The notes under the pieces are model-generated. The model had not been told where the DNA came from. It searched no databases and was given only the letters and a program-made list of their open reading frames with translations. From Clostridia bacterium (GTDB taxonomy: Bacteria; Bacillota; Clostridia; Christensenellales; Borkfalkiaceae), in NCBI GenBank assembly GCA_021202395.1, contig JAJQDC010000062.1, positions 62,001 through 126,000 on the forward strand: a DNA stretch of 64,000 bases, read 5' to 3'. Shown here in pieces: positions 36,281 to 45,903 of the stretch; position 1 is the stretch's first letter; each line of letters begins with the position of its first letter. A program made the position numbers and the translations under genes.

Positions 36281-38695
36281 TTATCTTAATACAACGTTAA
36301 GTTTGTATTGCAGATTGCTTAAAATCTTTTTTATAAAAGAGTCTATCTTTTCGCCTGTTAACGCTTCATCTTTGGGGGTAAACGTTACGGTGTAAGCCAT
36401 ACTCTTTTTGCCGCTTGCAATCTGGTTGCCTTCGTAAATATCAAAAAGTTTTACGTCGCTTACGTATTTGCATGCAGAGCGTATTTCATCTTCTATCTGA
36501 GAACAGGTTACGTCTTTTGCTGCTATAAGCGCAAGGTCGCGCTGTACTTCCGCAAACTTGGGTAATGGTGCATATTTAAACGGTTTTGCCTGCTCACACA
36601 AAAGCTCGTAGTCTATTTCTGCCACAAACATCGCCCTTTCTGCCGCAAGCGATTCGCTTACAGGCGGGTTAACAAGCCCAAGGTAGCCGATCTCTTTGCC
36701 GCCGCATAAAATTTTGGCAGTAATGCCGGGGTGCAAAAAGCTCTTTTCTGCATGTTCGTAAGTCAATTTTGTATTAAGGCTTTCTGCAATAGCTTCTGTA
36801 CTGCCTTTAAGGTTAAAGAAGGTATACGGCCCCCACATGCCGATGCAGAGCATGCGGCGCTCTTCGGGGAAGTCTTTTATGGGCAATTCTTTTGCAAGGT
36901 AAACTTTTGCAAGCTCGTAAACCCTTCCGTCGTAATTGCCCTTTTTCATATTGCGCACCATAACGTTTATTACGGAAGGGGCAAGAGTGGTGCGCATTAC
37001 CGAAAGGTCTTCGCTTATCGGGTTAAGTATTTTTATATAATTGCGTTCGGGTGCGTCTTCGGGGTAAAGCAGCATATCTACGTCTTTGGGTGAATAGAAG
37101 GAGTAGGAAGAAGTTTCCATCATCCCTTCTGCCGCAAGCACGCTTTTAAGCTTGTTCACTGCACGCTGGCTGTCGTTATAACCGCCGTTTGTTATGGTAG
37201 CCGTAGGCAGGAACGTACCGTTGATATGTTCATAGCCGTACATTCTTATAATTTCTTCTGCAATGTCGGGGTAAAGGTCAATGTCGTCTCTCCAGCGCGG
37301 TACTTCCAGTTCAAGCTCATCGCCGTTAATTTTTACTCCGAAGCTTAAACGGCGGAGTATGTCTGCCATTGTTTCAGCGGGAACGGTAATACCTAAAAGC
37401 GCATTTATTTTTTCTGCGCTTACCGTCATTTTTCTGACCTGGGTGTTGGAGTAAGGGGTAACCATATCGCATTCAACGTCGGTTACAGTGCCGCAGCCAA
37501 GCTGCTGTATAAGGTGTAACGCCCTTTTCATTGCGCATTCGGTTGTATATTCGTTTATGCCCTTTTCAAACAGGGCGGAAGAATCTGACTTCTGGCCTAA
37601 CGCACGGGAAGATTTTCTTATATTGTCTCTTGCGAACTTTGCGCTTTCAAACAGAACTTCTTTGGTGCTGTCTTTAATTTCGGTATTTAGTCCGCCCATG
37701 ATGCCTGCTAAGGCTGCAGGCTTGCTTCCGTCGCAAATAACAAGATTATCGCTTGTAAGTTTAAAAGTTTTATCGTCAAGGGTAACGATTTCTTCGCCGT
37801 CCTTCGCCCTGCGTACAACAATTTTGCTGCCTTCTATGGTGTCAAGGTCAAATGCGTGCATCGGCTGGCCTAACTCTAAAAGTATAAAGTTGGTAATGTC
37901 TACGACGTTGTTTATGGAGCGCAGCCCGCAAAGAGCAAGCCTTCGCCTTATCCACATGGGGGAGGGGGCGATTTTTATATCCTTAACGTAGTGGGCAATG
38001 TAGCGGGGGCACAGTTCGGGCGCAAGAATGGTTACTGTAACCGTGCGCGATGTGCACTTTTCGGCTGTATAGCTGTAATCGGGCTGCTTTAAGGGTTTGC
38101 CTAAAACGGCTGCAACTTCACGCGCTATGCCCAAAATACTCTGGCAGTCGGGGCGGTTGGCTGTAACCGCAATATCAAAGATGTAATCGTTTAAGCCCAA
38201 CAGCGGTTTTACGTCTGCGCCGTTCTGCCATCCGGCAGGAAGAATAAGCAAACCGTTGTAATCGCCGCCGTCAAACATGTCGCCGTTAACGCCTATTTCA
38301 ACGCCCGCGCAAAGCATACCTTCTGAATCTATACCGCGCAGTTTGCCCTTTTTAATCTTCATAACGCCTTCTACGGTTACATGGTCTTTGGCTGTAGCGT
38401 AAACGGTGGCGCCTTCCAACGCACAGGGTGCCTTTATGCCCGTTTTAACATTGTCTGCCCCGCAGCAAATCTGGAATATACCTTTATCGCCGCAGTCAAC
38501 TTTGCAAAGGGAAAGGTGGGTGCCTTCTATCTTTTCGCAGGATATTACTTCGCCTACTACAACGCCCGAAATATCCTTGCCGATATTTATAAGTTCTTCA
38601 ACTTCAAACCCGCAGGAAAAAAGCTTTTGCTGCAATTCTTCTGCAGAAACGTCTATATCTACATAATCTTTAAGCCAGCTTAAAGGTGCTAACAT
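36281..38695 (-). CDS. pheT: Phenylalanyl-tRNA synthetase beta subunit
   Basis: 804 aa; LSWLKDYVDIDVSAEELQQKL, VTANRPDCQSILGIAREVAAVL, C-terminal FDX-ACB-like domain. Confidence 0.95.
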   Translation of the reverse strand: MLAPLSWLKDYVDIDVSAEELQQKLFSCGFEVEELINIGKDISGVVVGEVISCEKIEGTHLSLCKVDCGDKGIFQICCGADNVKTGIKAPCALEGATVYATAKDHVTVEGVMKIKKGKLRGIDSEGMLCAGVEIGVNGDMFDGGDYNGLLILPAGWQNGADVKPLLGLNDYIFDIAVTANRPDCQSILGIAREVAAVLGKPLKQPDYSYTAEKCTSRTVTVTILAPELCPRYIAHYVKDIKIAPSPMWIRRRLALCGLRSINNVVDITNFILLELGQPMHAFDLDTIEGSKIVVRRAKDGEEIVTLDDKTFKLTSDNLVICDGSKPAALAGIMGGLNTEIKDSTKEVLFESAKFARDNIRKSSRALGQKSDSSALFEKGINEYTTECAMKRALHLIQQLGCGTVTDVECDMVTPYSNTQVRKMTVSAEKINALLGITVPAETMADILRRLSFGVKINGDELELEVPRWRDDIDLYPDIAEEIIRMYGYEHINGTFLPTATITNGGYNDSQRAVNKLKSVLAAEGMMETSSYSFYSPKDVDMLLYPEDAPERNYIKILNPISEDLSVMRTTLAPSVINVMVRNMKKGNYDGRVYELAKVYLAKELPIKDFPEERRMLCIGMWGPYTFFNLKGSTEAIAESLNTKLTYEHAEKSFLHPGITAKILCGGKEIGYLGLVNPPVSESLAAERAMFVAEIDYELLCEQAKPFKYAPLPKFAEVQRDLALIAAKDVTCSQIEDEIRSACKYVSDVKLFDIYEGNQIASGKKSMAYTVTFTPKDEALTGEKIDSFIKKILSNLQYKLNVVLR

Positions 38696-38709
38696 ACTTT
38701 TTTACCTCC

Positions 38710-39729
38710 TTATCCCCTGAACTGTTTTAAAAATTTAACGTCGCCGTCAAACAGTAGCTTCATGTTGTTAATGCCGTATTTAAGCATTGCTATGCGCTCT
38801 ATGCCCATGCCGAACGCAAAGCCGGTATATTCATCGGGGGCAACGCCGCATCCTTCAAGTACATGCCTGTTTACCATACCTGCGCCAAGCACTTCTATCC
38901 AGCCTGTTCCCTTGCACAGCCTGCAGCCGCTGCCGCCGCATTCAAAGCAGCTTACGTCAACTTCTACCGAAGGTTCGGTAAAGGGGAAGTACGAAGGGCG
39001 CAATCTTGTTTTTACGCCTTCGCCGAATATTTTGCGGGCGAACTCGTCTAACATGCCTTTAAGGTCGCAAAGGGTAATACCTTTATCTACAACAAGACCT
39101 TCCATCTGCGAGAACATGGGGGAGTGGGTGGCGTCGTCGTCAGAACGGTAAACCTTGCCCGGGGACAAAATCTTTATAGGGGGCTTTTTATTTTCCATAA
39201 CCCTAATCTGCCCGGCAGAAGTCTGTGTGCGCAGCAAAAGGTCGTTAGAAAGGTAAAAAGTATCCTGCATGTCGCGGGCGGGGTGGTCTTTTGGCGTATT
39301 AAGCGCGGTAAAGTTGTAGTAGTCGTTTTCTATTTCAGGTCCTTCAAATATTTCAAAACCCATACCTGCAAATATATTTACAAGCTCGTCTATAATAAGC
39401 GTGTCGGGGTGGTAAGAGCCTTTTTCGCTCCTTACGCCGGGCAGGGTTACGTCAATTTTTTCCTGTTCGTATTTAAGAGATAACTCTTTGTCTTTAAGTT
39501 CCTTTTCGTAAGAATCAAAGCGCTTTTCTGCCCATTCGCGCATCGCGTTTATAAGCTTACCAGTCTTGGGGCGGTCTTCGGGAGGGATGTTTTTAAGCTC
39601 CTTCATCAAAGCGGAAATCTCTCCGCTTTTACCCAAAAAACGCATTTTTAACTCGTGCAGGCTTTTGCTTGATTTAATGTCGGCGACCGCCTTGTCAATT
39701 TTTTGTTTCAGCTCGTCCAGATCTTGCAT
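38710..39729 (-). CDS. pheS: Phenylalanyl-tRNA synthetase alpha subunit
   Basis: [46 protein letters not shown]. Confidence 0.95.
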   Translation of the reverse strand: MQDLDELKQKIDKAVADIKSSKSLHELKMRFLGKSGEISALMKELKNIPPEDRPKTGKLINAMREWAEKRFDSYEKELKDKELSLKYEQEKIDVTLPGVRSEKGSYHPDTLIIDELVNIFAGMGFEIFEGPEIENDYYNFTALNTPKDHPARDMQDTFYLSNDLLLRTQTSAGQIRVMENKKPPIKILSPGKVYRSDDDATHSPMFSQMEGLVVDKGITLCDLKGMLDEFARKIFGEGVKTRLRPSYFPFTEPSVEVDVSCFECGGSGCRLCKGTGWIEVLGAGMVNRHVLEGCGVAPDEYTGFAFGMGIERIAMLKYGINNMKLLFDGDVKFLKQFRG

Positions 39730-39749
39730 AAAATTTCTCCTTTAAAAAT

Positions 39750-40003
39750 AAAAAGCCGCCCTGTTATACACAGGGCGGCAATATAATTCCGCTGTACCAC
39801 CTGATTTTACGGCTATAAGCCGCCTTGTATCTTCTTGACGCAGAAGGGGCGGGGCAGGCTACTTACTTGTGTGTTCGCCTTCCCGGCTCGCGGGTGAATA
39901 CCGCTCCAAGCCCGATAAAGAATCTTTCAGCCGTTTTCGGATTCTTTTCTCTGTAAAGGGTTGTATAGGATCGTCTGTCCCGGTCGTCGCCTTTGATTTA
40001 ATT
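39750..40003 (-). promoter_or_regulatory. T-box leader (Phe, specifier UUC) with terminator upstream of pheST
   Basis: Minus strand: T-box AGGTGGTACAGCGG (39789-39802), terminator GCCGCCCTGTGTATAACAGGGCGGCTTTTT, specifier-like GTATTCACC (UUC at 39896-39898). Confidence 0.9.
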
Positions 40004-40009
40004 GAAAAA

Positions 40010-40038
40010 ATTATATAATTAACTTGCCGTTTTGTCAA
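40010..40038 (-). promoter_or_regulatory. Promoter TTGACA-17-TATAAT for T-box-pheST
   Basis: Minus strand: -35 40033-40038, -10 40010-40015. Confidence 0.85.
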
Positions 40039-40062
40039 TTAATTTTTAATGGAATTAATTAA

Positions 40063-40584
40063 TTAGTTATAAATGTTACCACCGTAGCAGTCCATTGCAA
40101 CCACTGCGGGGAAGTTTTCTACTTCAAGTTTATATACGGCTTCAGACAAAAGGTCGGGGAAGGCAATGCACTTGCTGCTTTTTATGGCGTTGCCGTACAA
40201 TGCACCTGCGCCGCCTATCGCTGCAAAATATACCGAGCAGTTTCGCTTTAAAGCTTCTGCAACTTCGCTGCACATTTCGCCTTTACCTATAATTGCGCAA
40301 AGCCCCATATCTAAAAGCATTGGTGCAAAGCTGTCCATCCGTGCAGAAGTGGTGGGGCCGCAGCTGCCGGAAGCCATCCCCGGTTTTGCAGGGCAGGGCC
40401 CCGCATAGTAAATTACCGAACCGTTTATGTTAAACGGCAGCTTGTTTCCGCTTTTTATAATCTCCGTAATGCGTTTATGGGCGCAGTCGCGTGCGGTGAG
40501 TATCGTACCCGAAAGCAATACGCTGTCGCCCGCTTTAAGATTTTTTATCTGGTCTTTATTAAGGGGTAATGTTAATTCTTTCAT
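40063..40584 (-). CDS. Fumarate hydratase, C-terminal/beta subunit (class I, two-subunit type)
   Basis: GDSVLLSGTILTARDCAHKRI...YYAGPCPAKPGMASGSCGPTTSARMDSF. Confidence 0.92.
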   Translation of the reverse strand: MKELTLPLNKDQIKNLKAGDSVLLSGTILTARDCAHKRITEIIKSGNKLPFNINGSVIYYAGPCPAKPGMASGSCGPTTSARMDSFAPMLLDMGLCAIIGKGEMCSEVAEALKRNCSVYFAAIGGAGALYGNAIKSSKCIAFPDLLSEAVYKLEVENFPAVVAMDCYGGNIYN

Positions 40585-41420
40585 AAAACCTCTTTAACGC
40601 AGCGCACACAGTGGCACTGAATGTTTACCGCAACGGGCAGCCCCGCTATATGGGTAGGCATCCACTCGCAGCTTACGCCAAGCGCAGTAACTTTGCCGTG
40701 GAACCCCTGGCAGCCGATATTAAGCCCGTTAATTTTTTCAAGCGCCGTGCACTCTATATCGGCGATATCTTGCCTTTCGCTGTGTGTACCGATATCCCTT
40801 GTAAGGGCTTTTTTTGCAAGGTAAGCACAGCTGTCAAACGTGCCGCCGATGCCAACGCCGACGTAAACGGGCGGGCAGGGGCGCGATCCTGCGTCTTTTA
40901 CTGCGGTAACAATGCTGTTTATAATTCCGTCTACGCCCTGCGCCGGTTTAAGCATGAACATACGGGACATATTTTCACTGCCGAATCCTTTGGGCATAAA
41001 GGTAATTTTAACCTTGTCTCCTTCGCATATTTCGGTATGTAAAACGGCGGGGGTGTTATCCGTTGTGTTTACCCTTGTAATGGGGTCGCATACAGACTTA
41101 CGGAAGTAACCGTCTTTGTACGCCCTGCGTACAGCCCTGTTTACTGCAACGGGAAGGGGATCGCCTTCAAGGTAAACTTCGTTGCCGATTTCCATAATAA
41201 CGACAGCCATTCCCGTATCCTGGCAAACGGGCATAGCGTTCTGCTGTGCAACATTACTGTTTTGTATAAGCGTTTCAAGCGCAAACTTTGCCGCACCTTC
41301 GTCTTCTGTTTTGCAGGCAGACTGCAACGCCGCTTTGCAGCTGTCGGTAAGCGTTACGCCCGCTTTAAGTGCAGACCTGTAAATTATTTCTTCAATTTCC
41401 GATGTGTTAATTTTTCTCAT
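40581..41420 (-). CDS. Fumarate hydratase, alpha subunit
   Basis: AMPVCQDTGMAVVIMEIGNEV, PKGFGSENMSR, VGVGIGGTFDSCAYLAK; start set to MRKINTSE. Confidence 0.92.
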   Translation of the reverse strand: MRKINTSEIEEIIYRSALKAGVTLTDSCKAALQSACKTEDEGAAKFALETLIQNSNVAQQNAMPVCQDTGMAVVIMEIGNEVYLEGDPLPVAVNRAVRRAYKDGYFRKSVCDPITRVNTTDNTPAVLHTEICEGDKVKITFMPKGFGSENMSRMFMLKPAQGVDGIINSIVTAVKDAGSRPCPPVYVGVGIGGTFDSCAYLAKKALTRDIGTHSERQDIADIECTALEKINGLNIGCQGFHGKVTALGVSCEWMPTHIAGLPVAVNIQCHCVRCVKEVL

Positions 41421-41488
41421 GTTAAACTCACTTTTGAATAATTTTATTATATTTTTCATAAAAAGTAAAACTAATTGGGTGCTTTTCA

Positions 41489-41517
41489 TTTACTTAAAAG
41501 CAAAATTAAGTTATAAT
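41489..41517 (+). promoter_or_regulatory. Promoter TTTACT-17-TATAAT, placing TSS at ATG 41524
   Basis: -35 41489-41494, -10 41512-41517, ATG 6 nt downstream. Confidence 0.7.
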
Positions 41518-41523
41518 ACTTCT

Positions 41524-42447
41524 ATGGCAAAAAACAGCAGTGAACAAATAAATACGGTGGGCAGGGGGCTCGGCTCTGCTTCGGCTGGCATTGCGTACAG
41601 TGCGGCGGTGGCGGGGTACCTTGTTTTCAGCCTTATAGTAAGCATAATAGTTGTTGCCGCAGGGCTTACTTCTGCAGACGACGCTTATATTTACATAAGC
41701 TATCTTGCCGCACCGTTAGGTATAATTCTATCCCAGCCTGTCTGCGCAAAGTACCGCAACACGGGTTTTAAAAATCTTTTTCCCGTAAAAACTAAGGCAA
41801 AATACTATCTTGTGGCGCTTTTGCTTGCATTCGGGCTTTTATTTTCAGTCAGCTGGGCAAATACTGCCGTATTAAAATTTTTACAGCTTTTCGGCTACGA
41901 AGCAAAAGACAGCTATCTGCCCGATGTATCAGGCTGGCTGGTTTTACCTGCAATAATTGTAATTGCCGTTATACCCGCCGTATGCGAAGAAGGACTTTTC
42001 CGCGGAGTGCTTTTAAATAATATGGAAAGGGAGGCAGGCAGCGTAAATACTATTTTGATAATAGGTTTTGCTTTCGCTCTTTTTCACGCCAGTGCAGAAC
42101 AGACGGTATACCAGTTTATCTGCGGCTGTGCGCTTGCCCTTCTGGCGGTAAAAAGCCGCTCAATTCTTCCGTCGATGCTCGTTCATTTTTTAAACAACGC
42201 CGTTATAATAATTATGGCTGCCTGCGGAATGGACGTATCGGGTTCGCTGTTTGACCTTGCGCCTTTGTGGGCGGCAATTTTAATAACCGTGCTTTCTGCA
42301 ATATCTTTTATTGCTGCTGCGGTAATTTTAATACTTGATAAAGAACAGCTTTACCCTGCGCAGAAGGGCGGTGTAAAAAAGTTTTTTATCGGTGCTGCAA
42401 TAGGCATAGTGGTTCTTGCGGTATTGTGGATAGCGGGGCTGTTTTGA
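41524..42447 (+). CDS. CPBP family intramembrane metalloprotease
   Basis: IPAVCEEGLFRGVLLNNM (EExxR), FALFHAS, LPSMLVHFLNN. Confidence 0.9.
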   Translation: MAKNSSEQINTVGRGLGSASAGIAYSAAVAGYLVFSLIVSIIVVAAGLTSADDAYIYISYLAAPLGIILSQPVCAKYRNTGFKNLFPVKTKAKYYLVALLLAFGLLFSVSWANTAVLKFLQLFGYEAKDSYLPDVSGWLVLPAIIVIAVIPAVCEEGLFRGVLLNNMEREAGSVNTILIIGFAFALFHASAEQTVYQFICGCALALLAVKSRSILPSMLVHFLNNAVIIIMAACGMDVSGSLFDLAPLWAAILITVLSAISFIAAAVILILDKEQLYPAQKGGVKKFFIGAAIGIVVLAVLWIAGLF

Positions 42448-42448
42448 T

Positions 42449-42886
42449 ATGCAAAAGGTAAACATCGTATGCGTGGGTAAAATAAAAGAAAGCTTTTACA
42501 GGCAGGCGGTAGAAGAGTACGCAAAGCGGCTTTCCCGGTTTGTAAATTTTTCTGTAACGGAAATTGCCGAAGGCAAAACTCTTGAAGAAGAAGGTGAAGC
42601 AATTTTAAAAGCTGTAAAGGGATATAAAATCGCACTTTGCATAGAAGGTACAAAACTTTCCAGCGAAGGGCTTGCCGCCAGGATGAAATCGCTTTACGAT
42701 GATGGCAAAGAAGTAACTTTTATAATAGGTTCTTCCTGCGGTCTGTGCAATAAAGTAAAATCAATGTCTGATTTTAAACTTTCCTTTTCAGACATGACGT
42801 ATCCGCACCAGCTTATGAGAGTAATTCTTGCTGAACAGATATACCGTTCGTATATGATTAATGCCGGCAGTGAATACCATAAATAG
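42449..42886 (+). CDS. rlmH: 23S rRNA pseudouridine methyltransferase RlmH
   Basis: FIIGSSCGLCNKVK...LSFSDMTYPHQLMRVILAEQIYRSYMI...YHK. Confidence 0.93.
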   Translation: MQKVNIVCVGKIKESFYRQAVEEYAKRLSRFVNFSVTEIAEGKTLEEEGEAILKAVKGYKIALCIEGTKLSSEGLAARMKSLYDDGKEVTFIIGSSCGLCNKVKSMSDFKLSFSDMTYPHQLMRVILAEQIYRSYMINAGSEYHK

Positions 42887-42920
42887 AATACAAGCGCAGT
42901 TTTGCGAATAACTTAACTGT

Positions 42921-43655
42921 GTGATATATAAAGAAGTAAAAAAGTTTTACAATAATTTCAGCGGAACAAAGTGCGTTACAGGTTATTCTTTTAAAGGTAA
43001 AGAAATTTTTGCCATGCACATCGGTTCTGATTACGGCAGGCAGCTCTTAGCCGTTTACGCCGTGCACGGCAGGGAATGGATAACGGCACGGCTTGCGTTA
43101 AAGCATATAAAAATCGGGCTAAGCAAAGATTGGGGCGGCTGGGTAATTCCGTTGTTAAACCCCGACGGCGCAGAAATCTGTCAGACGGTAAACCCTATGT
43201 GGAAGGCTAACGCCCGCGGTGTAGATTTAAATTGCAATTTTGATGCGGAGTGGGGCAGCGGCAGGCTGAATACCCGTACCCGCGGGGCGGAAAACTGTAT
43301 AGGCGATTACCCCTTTTCTGAAGCGGAGAGCATCGCAATTAAAAATTTTACTTTAAAAGTTATGCCCGACGTAACTTTTGCCTTTCATACAAAGGGAGAA
43401 GAAATTTACTGGGAATTCTGCGGTAAGGGGGATGAAAGCGGTGCCAAAATTATAGCGCAGTCCACAGGCTACGCTGTAAAAAAAATTTACGGCTCTGCAG
43501 GCGGCTATAAGGATTGGTGCATACAAAAACTTGGTATTGCCGCTTATACTGTTGAATGCGGAAGCGACAGCCTTACCCATCCGATAAAAAGCGTGCAAAA
43601 GCTTAAAAGCTGTTACGGCTTGCTTAAATACTTTACGGAACATTATGAAAAATAA
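42921..43655 (+). CDS. M14 family metallocarboxypeptidase
   Basis: VYAVHGREW (HxxE), PLLNPDGAEI, GVDLNCNFDAEWG, FAFHTKGEEIYWEF. Confidence 0.85.
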   Translation: MIYKEVKKFYNNFSGTKCVTGYSFKGKEIFAMHIGSDYGRQLLAVYAVHGREWITARLALKHIKIGLSKDWGGWVIPLLNPDGAEICQTVNPMWKANARGVDLNCNFDAEWGSGRLNTRTRGAENCIGDYPFSEAESIAIKNFTLKVMPDVTFAFHTKGEEIYWEFCGKGDESGAKIIAQSTGYAVKKIYGSAGGYKDWCIQKLGIAAYTVECGSDSLTHPIKSVQKLKSCYGLLKYFTEHYEK

Positions 43656-44130
43656 ATTTATGGCAGGGGCGCTTAAATGTGCCCAAAAGGCGTTTGACGA
43701 AGGTGAAGTGCCCATAGGTGCGGTAGTGGTTTTAAACGGTAAAATTATATCCCGCGGGCACAACAGGCGCACCAAAAAACAGATTGCAACCGCCCATGCC
43801 GAAGTGGAAGCTATAGAAAAGGCTTGTAAAAAATTAAATAGCTGGCGGCTGCCCGAATGTGAAATTTATGTAACGCTGGAACCGTGCCCCATGTGTATGG
43901 GTGCCATTTTAAACGCAAGAATAAAAAAAGTTTACTTTGGCGCCTACGAAGCAAAGGGGCGTTCCCTTACGGGTATAATTGCCGAATCGGGCGTATTGAA
44001 CCACAAGGCAGAAGTGGAAGGTGGCGTTATGGAGGCGGAGTGCTCCGCAATACTTTCCCGCTTTTTTACCGAGATGAGAGCAAGAACAAAGGCAGAAGGT
44101 ACGGCTGATTCAGACGCTGACAAAAATTAA
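43645..44130 (+). CDS. tadA: tRNA-adenosine deaminase-like nucleoside deaminase
   Basis: TAHAEVEAI, TLEPCPMCMGAILNARI. Confidence 0.93.
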   Translation: MKNKFMAGALKCAQKAFDEGEVPIGAVVVLNGKIISRGHNRRTKKQIATAHAEVEAIEKACKKLNSWRLPECEIYVTLEPCPMCMGAILNARIKKVYFGAYEAKGRSLTGIIAESGVLNHKAEVEGGVMEAECSAILSRFFTEMRARTKAEGTADSDADKN

Positions 44131-44167
44131 CATAAAATAAATTTATAATTTATTGCGCTTTTATAAG

Positions 44168-44196
44168 TTGACAATATTTTTAGTTACCGTTAAAAT
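44168..44196 (+). promoter_or_regulatory. Promoter TTGACA-17-TAAAAT upstream of prs
   Basis: -35 44168-44173, -10 44191-44196; an ATG lies at 44202. Confidence 0.8.
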
Positions 44197-44292
44197 AAAC
44201 TATGCCGTTTTGCGGTAGGAATAAATTAAGAATGTTTTCCGCAGGAAAATGCGGTGGCAGATATACAAATGCAATCGGAGGCAGTATCCCCA

Positions 44293-45240
44293 ATGATAAA
44301 TCACGGCAGCGAAATCAAGATTTTTTCCGGCAACTCTAACTTACCTTTGGCTAAAGCCATTGCGGCAAAACTTAACACCACGCTCGGCGATATGGAACTT
44401 ACCCATTTTTCAGACGGCGAAATTTACGTAAGGTATAAGGAGTCTATAAGGGGCAAAGACGTATTTTTAATACAGTCTACAAGCGCACCCGTAAACACCA
44501 ACCTTATGGAACTGCTTATTATGATAGACGCTGCAAAGCGTGCAAGTGCAGGCAGAATCACAACGGTAATACCTTATTTCGGTTATGCCCGCCAGGACAG
44601 GAAAGCCCGTTCCCGCGAGCCTATCACTGCCAAACTTGTGGCAAACCTTATTACATCTGCCGGTGCAGACAGGGTGCTTACAATGGACCTTCACTGCCTG
44701 CAGATACAGGGCTTTTTTGATATTCCCTTAGATAACCTTGTAGGCGGACCTACATTATATAATTATTTCAAACCCAAGGTAGACGAAAATTTTGTTGTCG
44801 TTTCCCCCGATATCGGTTCGGAAAACCGTGCAAGAAAGGTTGCCGTCCGCATGGATGCAAAAATGGCTATCATAGATAAACGCCGCCCCAAGGCAAACGT
44901 GATGGAAGTAATGAACATCATCGGCGACGTAGAAGGAAAAAATTGCCTTATGGTAGACGATATGATAGATACCGCAGGCACGATAGTGCAGGGCGCCAAA
45001 GCTTTAAAGGAAGCGGGTGCAAAAGAAATTTACGCCTGCTGTTCGCACGGCGTGCTCTCTGGCTCCGCGATAGAAAGGCTTGCTTCTTCGCCCATAAGCG
45101 AACTTGCAATGCTTGATACTATAAACATTCCCGAAGAAAAGATGTTGCCTTCCTTTAAAATGATTTCTACGGCGGCAATATTTGCTTCTGCGATAGAAAA
45201 TGTTTACCTTGACAAACCCATGTCAAAAATTTACGACTGA
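44293..45240 (+). CDS. prs: Ribose-phosphate pyrophosphokinase
   Basis: IKIFSGNSNLPLAKAIA, FSDGEIYVRYKESIRGKDVFLIQST, CLMVDDMIDTAGTI; GGAGG at 44277-44281 supports start at 44293. Confidence 0.95.
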   Translation: MINHGSEIKIFSGNSNLPLAKAIAAKLNTTLGDMELTHFSDGEIYVRYKESIRGKDVFLIQSTSAPVNTNLMELLIMIDAAKRASAGRITTVIPYFGYARQDRKARSREPITAKLVANLITSAGADRVLTMDLHCLQIQGFFDIPLDNLVGGPTLYNYFKPKVDENFVVVSPDIGSENRARKVAVRMDAKMAIIDKRRPKANVMEVMNIIGDVEGKNCLMVDDMIDTAGTIVQGAKALKEAGAKEIYACCSHGVLSGSAIERLASSPISELAMLDTINIPEEKMLPSFKMISTAAIFASAIENVYLDKPMSKIYD

Positions 45241-45265
45241 TAAAGCAATTTAAATTGCTATTTTG

Positions 45266-45294
45266 CGCCACAGCAGCTACTGTGGCGTTTATAT
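45266..45294 (+). terminator. Terminator hairpin
   Basis: GCCACAGCAGCTACTGTGGC. Confidence 0.55.
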
Positions 45295-45310
45295 CATTTA
45301 AGGTAACAAT

Positions 45311-45874
45311 ATGTATATTATAGTCGGTCTTGGCAATCCTGAAGAAAAATATTTTAAAACTTTCCACAATATGGGCTGGAACGCCGCAGGCGACGTAGCC
45401 GCAAAATTTGGCGTAAAGTTCAAAAAAAAGGAATGTTCTTCGGTTGTTGCCGAGGCAAACATAAACGGGCAAAAGGTAATAATTGCCCGCCCCGTTACGT
45501 ATATGAATAACAGCGGCGAAGCCGTTAAACAGCTGCTTGCAAAGTATAAGGCAACCCCTTCTGATCTGGTGGTAATTTACGATGACTACGATTTGCCCAA
45601 GGGTAAACTCCGTATACGGCCGGAAGGCAGTGCAGGCACACACAACGGTATGCGCTCTGTAGTGGCAGAAATAAATTCAGAAAAATTTACCCGCATCCGT
45701 ATAGGTATACGCGATGCCGAAGTAAATATACCTATAATTAATTACGTACTTTCAGAAGTAAAAAAAGAAGATTATTCTTTGTTTGTTTCTGCCTGCGAAA
45801 AAGCGGCGGATGCAGCTATTGCCCTTGTAAAGGGCGTACCCACAGAGCAGGTAATGACAGAATTTAACGGCTGA
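45311..45874 (+). CDS. pth: Peptidyl-tRNA hydrolase
   Basis: MYIIVGLGNPEEKYFKTFHNMGWNA, RPVTYMNNSGEAV, EGSAGTHNGMRSV. Confidence 0.95.
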   Translation: MYIIVGLGNPEEKYFKTFHNMGWNAAGDVAAKFGVKFKKKECSSVVAEANINGQKVIIARPVTYMNNSGEAVKQLLAKYKATPSDLVVIYDDYDLPKGKLRIRPEGSAGTHNGMRSVVAEINSEKFTRIRIGIRDAEVNIPIINYVLSEVKKEDYSLFVSACEKAADAAIALVKGVPTEQVMTEFNG

Positions 45875-45903
45875 GCGGCGGTGCCGCAATGGCGGTTTAA
45901 AAC

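Noticed and set aside
37488-37991. 167-aa plus-strand ORF
   Set aside because: Antisense to pheT; no independent support.
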